Shown here piece by piece: positions 58,144 to 64,000 of a stretch of 64,000 nucleotides of DNA. The stretch lies in assembly GCF_017571495.1 (NCBI RefSeq), contig NZ_JAGETZ010000007.1, forward strand, positions 1-64,000, given 5' to 3'. A program made the translations under genes and the position numbers. Under the pieces are notes generated by a model that searched no databases, was not told the origin of the DNA, and worked only from the letters and a program-made list of their open reading frames with translations. How positions within the stretch are numbered: position 1 is the stretch's first letter; every line of letters starts with the position of its first letter. The stretch is from Hymenobacter negativus. Its GTDB lineage: Bacteria; Bacteroidota; Bacteroidia; Cytophagales; Hymenobacteraceae.

Positions 58144-59700
58144 ATGGATGACCTCCGTACTACGCTCCTTACCCTCAGCCCCGACGACCGGCGCGATTTT
58201 GGCCGCTTCATTCAGCGGCAGCGGCGCAAAGTGGCTGGCCGCCTCGATTCGCGCCTCTTCGAGCTGCTGGTGCGGGCCAAACCCCTCAAGCCCGAGCAGC
58301 TGGTGGCTCAGCTCTACCCCGACGAGCCCAACCCCGTAGCCTATTACGCGCTGCGCAAGCGCCTCATGCGCCACCTCACCGATTACCTGCTGCTGCGCCA
58401 GCGCCAGCTCGATAGTACGGCCGCCGCCACCGTGCGCGGCCACCTCACCCTGGCCCAATACCTGTTTGAAGCCGGCATTCCGCGTCTGGCCTGGAATACC
58501 CTGCGCAAAGCCGAAAAGCTGGGCCGCGAAAGCGAGCAGTATGAGCAGTTGAATGCCGTGTACAACCTCCAGATTCAGCACGCCGACTCGCCCCACGCCG
58601 AGCCGCTCGATGAAATCCTGCCCCGCTACCGCCTCAATAAGAAAGCCGCCGACGAAGAAGAGCGCGCCAATATTGCCGACAGCCTGCTGCGTCAGCGCCT
58701 GCGCGAAGCCCGCGTGCGCGGCCGCGCCGCAGTATCCGTCGATGATATTCTGCAAAAAATTCTGGCCGAATACGACCTCCAGGAAGCCTTTGCCCGCTCG
58801 CCCTCGCTGCTGAGCCGCCTCATGTCGATTACGCGCAATGCTATGCTGGTCCGGCGCGATTTTACCTCGTTCGCTGTCTTCATCGAGCGGTGCTACAAGC
58901 TGATGGAACGCCGCCATGGCTTTGCGCCGGCCCAGCGCGGGCACCAGCTTAAGCTGCTTTACATGCTGGCCCATGCGCTATACCGCTCGCGCCGCTTCGC
59001 CGATTCGGTGGCGTATCTGGAGAAAGCGCAGGCGCTGCTGGCCGCCGCACCGGGCCGCCAGCTTGCCGAAGGCCCCCGTTTTACCTTTCTGCTGGCTGCG
59101 AACTATGCCTTTCTGAGCCGCAACGCCGAGGGCATTCAGCTGCTCGAAAAAGTGTTGCGCGATGCCAAATCCCTCACCACCGCCGACGACCTCACGCTGC
59201 GTTTCCAGCTCTCCTTCCACTATTTTGCCGAAGGCAAATTTGCTAAAGCCAATCAGGCTCTGCTCAGCCTAGCCCGCACCGACCACTGGCTTGAGCAGCA
59301 CCTGGGCCTGGAGTGGCTGCTGAACCGCAACATTGGCGAAGCCCTCATTCAGGTCGAGCTCAACAACCCCGAACTGGCTCTGAACCGCATAAAGGCCATT
59401 GAGCGCACCATCCGCGAGCAGTTCCCCGCTGTGCCGGCCGATGCCGAAGCGGGCACCGCCGCCGTGCCCCTGGGTGGCCCCTACATCCCCGTGCTCACCT
59501 ACCTGGGCATGGTGCGCGAGCTACTGGAAAACCCCATTGCCGAGCACGACCATGATTTTGCCAATCGGGTATCGCACATCCCACACTTCATTTCGGAAGA
59601 GCGGGAGGACTTGCAGGTTATCAGCTTCTACTCGTGGCTGCGGGCCCGTACCCTGGGCCGGCCCTACTATGAGGTGCTGCTGGAAATCGCCAACGGCTAG
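58144..59700 (+). CDS. Uncharacterised helical-repeat protein
   Basis: A 518-residue protein with no signal peptide or membrane helix. It is almost entirely helical and charged, with a basic N-terminal segment (DDRRDFGRFIQRQRRKVAGR, about 14-33), and internal pairs of helices such as AHALYRSRRFADSVAYLEKAQALL and FTFLLAANYAFLSRNAEGIQLLEKVL that look like TPR or similar repeats. Protein-protein interaction is therefore likely. I recognise it only as a conserved Bacteroidota type. It is divergent from the gene at 57185. Confidence 0.65.
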   Translation: MDDLRTTLLTLSPDDRRDFGRFIQRQRRKVAGRLDSRLFELLVRAKPLKPEQLVAQLYPDEPNPVAYYALRKRLMRHLTDYLLLRQRQLDSTAAATVRGHLTLAQYLFEAGIPRLAWNTLRKAEKLGRESEQYEQLNAVYNLQIQHADSPHAEPLDEILPRYRLNKKAADEEERANIADSLLRQRLREARVRGRAAVSVDDILQKILAEYDLQEAFARSPSLLSRLMSITRNAMLVRRDFTSFAVFIERCYKLMERRHGFAPAQRGHQLKLLYMLAHALYRSRRFADSVAYLEKAQALLAAAPGRQLAEGPRFTFLLAANYAFLSRNAEGIQLLEKVLRDAKSLTTADDLTLRFQLSFHYFAEGKFAKANQALLSLARTDHWLEQHLGLEWLLNRNIGEALIQVELNNPELALNRIKAIERTIREQFPAVPADAEAGTAAVPLGGPYIPVLTYLGMVRELLENPIAEHDHDFANRVSHIPHFISEEREDLQVISFYSWLRARTLGRPYYEVLLEIANG

Positions 59701-59766
59701 CGCAAGTCATTTGGCACGAGTAGCCCAAAATGAAGTTTCGGGATTATAAGTGCCGCTTGCACCAAA

Positions 59767-59806
59767 GGCAAAAAAAGACCCAGACGCTGTAGCGTCCGGG
59801 CCGGGC
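59767..59806 (-). terminator. Terminator of the hendecad-repeat lipoprotein
   Basis: On the minus strand GGCCCGGACGCT pairs, with one bulge, with AGCGTCTGGGTC, followed by TTTTTTT. Confidence 0.7.
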
Positions 59807-59824
59807 CTTCCAAAAGCAGGGGAG

Positions 59825-60214
59825 TTACTTCTTAGCGGCTTCTTTCATGTTGTCTTTAGTTTGCTCAGCCGATTTGGCGGCAGCGTTGCCCATGGCTTTC
59901 ATTTTGTCGCCAGCAGCATCCATTTTGGCATCCATCTTGGCACCAGCAGCATCCATTTTATCACCGGCAGCTTCCATTTTAGCGTCCATTTTGGCACCGG
60001 CTTCTTCCATCTTGCCTTCCATTTTGTCGCCAGCGGCGTCCATTTTAGCACCAGCTTCTTCGGCCGACATCGTGGCGGTCGAGTCCGTGGTTACGGTAGC
60101 AGTGGTGCCTTCGGGCGTAGTGGTGGTGGTTTCGGTGGTTTTGGTTTGCTCGCAAGCAGTGGCAGTGAAAGCAACGGCAGCAGCAACGAACAGCGTTTTA
60201 ACGGAGAATTTCAT
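59825..60214 (-). CDS. Small Lys/Ala/Met-rich lipoprotein with 11-residue repeats
   Basis: A 129-residue protein with a lipoprotein-like signal (Cys21, ATAC). After a Thr-rich stretch (about 24-48), residues 52-108 consist of repeated AGAKMDA, AGDKMEG and KMEAAGDKMDA units, an 11-residue (hendecad) pattern that should form a long amphipathic helix. The pattern recalls LEA-like or other coiled proteins involved in stress, though sequence identity to those families is not established. The DNA is also repetitive, so copy number may vary between strains. Confidence 0.65.
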   Translation of the reverse strand: MKFSVKTLFVAAAVAFTATACEQTKTTETTTTTPEGTTATVTTDSTATMSAEEAGAKMDAAGDKMEGKMEEAGAKMDAKMEAAGDKMDAAGAKMDAKMDAAGDKMKAMGNAAAKSAEQTKDNMKEAAKK

Positions 60215-60358
60215 GACTTTCTTGAAAAAAGGGGTGAGATGATGCCGTTAATCTGAACGGTGCAAAAAGGTAACCCGCTACCTTGCGTAAACCGGCCCGC
60301 TAACTTTTCTGGGCTGGCATGAGTATAGCCCCTTACGCTTTTTCTTTTTCGCATTTTC

Positions 60359-60760
60359 ATGGATTCCACCGCCAACACACCGCAAACGCCCACTACGCCC
60401 GAAGTTCCCATGGCTGTGAGCGACCAACAAAACACCGCGCTGCTCGACGATACCCTCGCCTTTCTCGCGGCGGGTACGCCTACTAATTCCGGCCCGCAAG
60501 GCCGTAGCGAAGTAGAGCGCTGGACGGCAGTGCTAGCCGCTTCTGAACGCCCGGGCCTGGCCAAAATTAAGCAGGAGCTCAACCAGTTAGGCGAACTGCT
60601 GGCCGATAGCAAAACCCCCGCCCACGACATTGCCGAAATCCTGGCCAGCCTCGGCGCCGAAACCGCTAAAGTAGCCGATGATGCCGGCGGCGACTACGCT
60701 GCTCCGCTCACCAACCTGAGCAAGTTGCTCATCAAAGCCGGCAACACGCTCTCGCGCTAA
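60359..60760 (+). CDS. Small conserved hypothetical protein
   Basis: A 133-residue cytoplasmic protein. The N-terminus (about 1-25) is Pro/Thr-rich and disordered; the rest is helical and acidic (LLDDTLAFLAAG..., LGELLADSKTPAHDIAEILASLG). I do not recognise the family. A large inverted repeat with arms TAGCGCGAACTTTGT follows its stop. The ATG at 60359 is the only reasonable start. Confidence 0.6.
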   Translation: MDSTANTPQTPTTPEVPMAVSDQQNTALLDDTLAFLAAGTPTNSGPQGRSEVERWTAVLAASERPGLAKIKQELNQLGELLADSKTPAHDIAEILASLGAETAKVADDAGGDYAAPLTNLSKLLIKAGNTLSR

Positions 60761-60782
60761 CCGCTCGATTTCGTAACCATTG

Positions 60783-60870
60783 TAGCGCGAACTTTGTAGT
60801 CCGCGTCCCCGCGCGCTGCCCGGAACATCCGGCTGGCCGTGTGGCGGCGCGGGCCACAAAGTTCGCGCTA
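60783..60870. repeat. Inverted-repeat element with TAGCGCGAACTTTGT arms
   Basis: TAGCGCGAACTTTGT (60783-60797) and ACAAAGTTCGCGCTA (60856-60870) are exact complements; the GC-rich interior partly pairs as well. It lies between two same-strand genes. The right arm overlaps the region just upstream of the ATG at 60880, so it may influence that gene. It looks like a REP- or MITE-like dispersed element. Confidence 0.75.
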
Positions 60871-60879
60871 TTGCTTTTT

Positions 60880-61896
60880 ATGCCCCAGCTCACTCCCGCC
60901 GACCTCTTGCCCTACGACCCCTTCGATGGCATGCGGTTCGGTCCCGAAACCTGCTTTCTAAGCGGCCAGCCCGTTGGCCCCGATGACACTGTGCCCGTTT
61001 TTGCCGAGTGGCTCCAGGCCCGCTATAACCTGGCCGACCGCCCCATGCAACTCCTCGACCAGCGCATCGTTCGCATGGCCGACCTGCGCATTCCCGCTGC
61101 ACCGGCCGCCCGCCAGCGCATCGCCGACCTGGAAAGTAGGATAGAGGCCGCCAGTTTACAGGGCCCCGCCGCCCTCCGCGCCCTCGGCGATGACACGCTG
61201 TTTCTCTGGATGGGCAAAATGTTCTACGGCATCTTCATCACCGAGCTGCTGAATGAGTTCGAGCCGCTGATAAAGCCCAAGTATCCGCTGGCCGAAAACG
61301 CTGCGCTGGTACGTCGCTTCCAGGCCTTTTTCCAACTGCTACAAGGCCTGCGCGTGTCCACCGAGTACGCTGATTTTGTGCCTGGCTCCGTGTTCGTGCT
61401 CGAAGCCGACCCCACCGAGGACATTACGCCCTTTGAATACGACGACGACCTGAACACGCTCGTTTTCAGTATCAAGCTCGACAAAGCCGTGTTAGTAGCC
61501 TGCCTGGTCGACATCGGGCTGGTAGGGCAGGCCATGCGCAAGGTCTACGCCGATGCCCAGCGTCCGCTCCATCCCGTGCAAATTGCTGAGTTCAAAGCCC
61601 GCGTGTATTACGCCGCCCACTTGCTCAACGTAGTGCCCGACATCTACCCGCGCCACCCGCGCCCCGGCGATACCCACCTGGTTTTCGATGCACTCCTGGA
61701 CGACGTCACCGGTACCATCTTCAACCCTTGGGAAAACAGCGCTTACACTCAGGCACTGGCCGAAATGTGGCACCGCTGGAACATCACCCTGGCTGATGTG
61801 GTGGCCAAACCGGCCCAACCGCTGACGCTGCTCTACGAGGAATCAGGCGAGCCCCGCAAGCTACAGCACTGGCCCCCAAAACCCAGTGAAGCATAA
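60880..61896 (+). CDS. Uncharacterised protein
   Basis: A 338-residue cytoplasmic protein I do not recognise. Visible features: an opening LLPYDPFDGMRFGPETCFLSGQPV with a Cys, a GKMFYGIFITELLNEF segment near 115-130, an acidic DDDLNTLVFSIKL strand near 188-200, and a C-terminal PWENSAYTQALAEMWHRWN. The frame opens at 60841 with GTG inside the inverted repeat, but ATG at 60880 is preferred. It is followed after 17 bases by the DUF3089 gene and may be co-transcribed. Confidence 0.6.
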   Translation: MPQLTPADLLPYDPFDGMRFGPETCFLSGQPVGPDDTVPVFAEWLQARYNLADRPMQLLDQRIVRMADLRIPAAPAARQRIADLESRIEAASLQGPAALRALGDDTLFLWMGKMFYGIFITELLNEFEPLIKPKYPLAENAALVRRFQAFFQLLQGLRVSTEYADFVPGSVFVLEADPTEDITPFEYDDDLNTLVFSIKLDKAVLVACLVDIGLVGQAMRKVYADAQRPLHPVQIAEFKARVYYAAHLLNVVPDIYPRHPRPGDTHLVFDALLDDVTGTIFNPWENSAYTQALAEMWHRWNITLADVVAKPAQPLTLLYEESGEPRKLQHWPPKPSEA

Positions 61897-61913
61897 GCGT
61901 TGCCCATTATTCT

Positions 61914-63005
61914 ATGACCTATTCAAGTGAAAATCATCAGGCCCTTCCTCACCACCCGAGAGGTGGCCGCAGAATTGGGCCCTTCCTCTGGGCAATGCTG
62001 GTTTTATTCCCCCTCACCAGTTGCCTGAAGCTCCTTAAGCCGCCGCACGATTTCGCCTACTATACTCCGTCGCCCGCACCCGACTACACCAATGCCAGCA
62101 GCTGGGCCGCTCTGCCTACCCACCAGGATTCCGGCCACGCCACGCCACGCAAAACCACCCTGCGCGACCAACAAGCCACTGCTGAAGCCGACGTTTTCTT
62201 CATTCATCCTACCACCTACTTCTGGCGCAAAGCTTGGAATGCCAACGTCAGCAACAGCCGCCTCAACCGCTATACCGACAAAAGCACCATTCGCAAGCAG
62301 GCCACCGTATTCAATGCTGCCGCCCGCATCTATGCGCCGCGCTACCGGCAGGCCACCCTCTATTCTTTCTTCGATTCCACCGCAAATACCAGCGGCCGTC
62401 AGGCCCTGAACCTGGCCTATTCTGACGTCCGTACTGCTTTCAAATACTACCTCGCGCACTACAACCAAGGCCGGCCCATTATCATCGCCGGACACAGCCA
62501 GGGTACCGACCATGCTACGCGCCTCCTCCACGAATTTTTTGATAACGACCCCAAACTGCGCCGTCAACTCGTGGCAGCCTATCTCATCGGCTTCAAAGTG
62601 AAGCCTCACGAATACCAAACCATTCGTCCCTGCCAGGACTCAGTCGCAACGGGCTGCTTCATAACTTACAACGCAGTAGCCACCGGCAACGATTTTCCAC
62701 CCTTCCATCCCTTTGCCGTCACCAATCCCCTCACCTGGACCACGGATACCCTTCTGGCTCCCGCCAGCCTCAACCGCGGTGGCGTCAGCCAGCGCTTCAA
62801 GCGCATCGACCCGCACCTCACCGATGCTAAAATCCACCGGGGTCTGCTCTGGGTTACGCCCCCAAAGCCCGGCGGCTATCCCCGCTTCATCCTTCCTGGT
62901 GAATGGATTCTGCGTCATTCATACCACATTGCCGATTATAGCCTGTTCTATGTCAACCTCCGCGAGAATGCCCGGGCGCGGGTGCGGGCGTGGCAGCAGC
63001 GTTAG
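61914..63005 (+). CDS. DUF3089 family lipoprotein (alpha/beta hydrolase)
   Basis: A 363-residue exported protein with lipobox LTSC (Cys37). DUF3089 belongs to the alpha/beta-hydrolase group: DVFFIHPTTYF (about 93-103) begins the core, and the nucleophile elbow is GHSQG with Ser195. A His near the C-terminus (RHSYHIADY, about 335-343) may complete the triad. Substrate is unknown; an envelope esterase or lipase is likely. It follows the uncharacterised gene at 60880 closely. Confidence 0.88.
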   Translation: MTYSSENHQALPHHPRGGRRIGPFLWAMLVLFPLTSCLKLLKPPHDFAYYTPSPAPDYTNASSWAALPTHQDSGHATPRKTTLRDQQATAEADVFFIHPTTYFWRKAWNANVSNSRLNRYTDKSTIRKQATVFNAAARIYAPRYRQATLYSFFDSTANTSGRQALNLAYSDVRTAFKYYLAHYNQGRPIIIAGHSQGTDHATRLLHEFFDNDPKLRRQLVAAYLIGFKVKPHEYQTIRPCQDSVATGCFITYNAVATGNDFPPFHPFAVTNPLTWTTDTLLAPASLNRGGVSQRFKRIDPHLTDAKIHRGLLWVTPPKPGGYPRFILPGEWILRHSYHIADYSLFYVNLRENARARVRAWQQR

Positions 63006-63012
63006 TGCCCAG

Positions 63013-63351
63013 TTACACCGATATCAAAATACTAATCAGGTAGCTCATAGGTACGGCCGCTCCCGCTGCAAAACTCAGCACATAATACCGCTTGCTTCTT
63101 ATCAGCAAGTACAGCAGTGCCCCCATGTTGGCTACCAGTACCGCACCTAACAACCATTTGTAGCTGGCAGGAAGCGGATTTATCTGAAAGCCAGACCCTG
63201 CTGGTAGCACGATGTCCTGCGTAGCAAAATCAACGCCTGTACCCCACAGGTACGCCACTATAAATCCGTTTAGCAACAACGTGCCGATGAGTATGGCGAG
63301 TATAGCACCTACTCGTGCCAGCTTGCTGGAGCTTTGAATAGCAGCATTCAT
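63013..63351 (-). CDS. Small membrane protein
   Basis: A 112-residue protein with three hydrophobic helices, about 14-36, 65-84 and 89-110, and a small Gly/Pro-rich loop. No conserved domain is recognised. The ATG at 63351 follows the tsf terminator; the frame extended to 63378 would start within that terminator's hairpin. It converges with DUF3089. Confidence 0.55.
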   Translation of the reverse strand: MNAAIQSSSKLARVGAILAILIGTLLLNGFIVAYLWGTGVDFATQDIVLPAGSGFQINPLPASYKWLLGAVLVANMGALLYLLIRSKRYYVLSFAAGAAVPMSYLISILISV

Positions 63352-63360
63352 CGTTACAGA

Positions 63361-63395
63361 GAAAAGCCCCGCCGGCAAGATGCCGGCAGGGCTTT
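63361..63395 (-). terminator. Terminator after tsf
   Basis: AAAAGCCCCGCCGGC pairs with GCCGGCAGGGCTTT, with one mismatch, across a short loop. On the minus strand it follows the tsf stop and ends in TTTTC. It lies between tsf and the small membrane protein gene. Confidence 0.75.
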
Positions 63396-63435
63396 CAATT
63401 TAGCTAAAAATGGGGTGTTCAGCTAAAAACTCCAA

Positions 63436-64000
63436 TTAAGCGCCGATAGCTACACGCTTGAAGTCCGATACCGTCATGCCTTTCGACTTGCTATCGAGCA
63501 GCTGGGCGATGGTCATCGAGCCATCTTTCACAAACTCCTGGTTCAGCAGAGTCTGCTCTTTGTAGAACTTGTTCAGCTTGCCTTGTGCAATTTTCTCCAG
63601 CATCGCCTCGGGCTTGCCTTCAGCACGCGCCTGCTCTTTGCCGATTTCGATTTCGCGCTCTACCGTAGCCGAGTCTACGCCATCTTTGTCAACAGCAACG
63701 GGCTTCATAGCCACAATCTGCATCGCCACGTCGCGGCCCACGGCAGCAACGTCGGCCGAGCCTACATTTTTCAGGCCCACAAGTACGCCTTTCTTGCTGT
63801 CGGAGTGGATGTACGAAGCAACTTTCTCAGCGGTCAGGGTCACGTAGGTGAGGTCCAGCTTCTCGCCGATTTTGCCGGTCAGGTCGGTGATGTGCTCCTG
63901 AATGGTCAACCCGTCGTCCTCTTTCACAGCCAGCAGTTCTTCTTTGCTGGTCGCGTTGGTACGCACGGCCGCATCCAGAATGCGCTGCACCAGCTCGCGG
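63436..64000 (-). CDS. tsf: Elongation factor Ts, C-terminal part (cut by window edge)
   Basis: The last 188 residues or so of EF-Ts, the nucleotide exchange factor for EF-Tu. The visible part has the dimerisation and core segments: YIHSDSKKGVLVGLKNVG, DVAMQIVAMKP and EIGKEQARAEGKPEAMLEKIAQGKLNKFYKEQTLLNQ. The gene continues past 64000, where rpsB normally lies upstream. It is on the minus strand and ends at a terminator. Confidence 0.95.
   Translation of the reverse strand, partial: RELVQRILDAAVRTNATSKEELLAVKEDDGLTIQEHITDLTGKIGEKLDLTYVTLTAEKVASYIHSDSKKGVLVGLKNVGSADVAAVGRDVAMQIVAMKPVAVDKDGVDSATVEREIEIGKEQARAEGKPEAMLEKIAQGKLNKFYKEQTLLNQEFVKDGSMTIAQLLDSKSKGMTVSDFKRVAIGA

Overview
The window looks like a stretch of chromosome from a GC-rich member of the Bacteroidota, most likely Hymenobacter or a close relative in the Hymenobacteraceae. 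The evidence is: three secreted proteins with type IX secretion (T9SS) sorting domains, SusC/RagA-type TonB receptors, two bacillithiol-linked genes (bshC, ytxJ), Bacteroidota-type -7 boxes (TAnnTTTG) close to several start codons, few purine-rich ribosome binding sites, and families typical of this group (DUF3891, DUF2157 with GDYXXLXY, DUF4136, DUF3089, CsbD). I recognised no rRNA, tRNA, CRISPR array, prophage or transposase. Species assignment is inference from gene families, not a database match.

Layout. 1-595 is AT-rich and apparently non-coding, with a palindrome at its left edge. 596-4235 holds a DUF3891 gene, a YihY/BrkB membrane protein, rlmN and a low-GC orphan. 4375-11042 is a thiamine biosynthesis locus: a promoter and TPP riboswitch, then thiS-thiC-thiD-thiE-thiG-thiH, with a second ThiE/TenI-like gene convergent to them. 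thiF is absent. 11052-16494 holds a hotdog thioesterase, mnmD, a DUF2157/GDYXXLXY membrane pair, exbD-tonB and 5-formyltetrahydrofolate cyclo-ligase. 16495-24332 contains a decayed gene fragment, a secreted XAC2610-like protein, a Cys-rich protein, bshC, rimO, an acyltransferase and pheS.

24433-26800 carries four small genes in a row for secreted, basic, low-complexity proteins that share an APGxP[VM] motif. I do not recognise this family. It is followed by an M16 peptidase, two SusC-like receptors without SusD partners flanking a GT39-type glycosyltransferase, and a fused 2-oxoacid dehydrogenase E1 (alpha+beta). 38306-46491 holds a lipoprotein overlapping a secreted basic protein, the bacilliredoxin ytxJ, an OsmC protein, a probable barrel protein, lipA, two lipoproteins and gcvP. 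46981-55809 holds a PL11-type rhamnogalacturonan lyase, a saccharopine-dehydrogenase-like enzyme and two tandem delta-60-repeat proteins; the lyase and both delta-60 proteins end in T9SS domains. 55994-64000 holds a duplicated-CsbD protein, two related secreted proteins, several uncharacterised proteins, a DUF3089 lipoprotein and the C-terminal part of tsf.

Connections. The thiamine locus makes the cofactor used by the E1 enzyme at 36170. LipA makes the lipoyl group needed by E2 partners of E1 and by the glycine cleavage system of gcvP. BshC and YtxJ make and use bacillithiol. Non-coding structure is rich: a REP-like palindrome family, other large inverted repeats, and two degenerate tandem arrays with an exact or near-exact 21-bp period, at 10239-10376 and 46613-46780. 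With the APGxP[VM] family, these arrays are the least explained features here.
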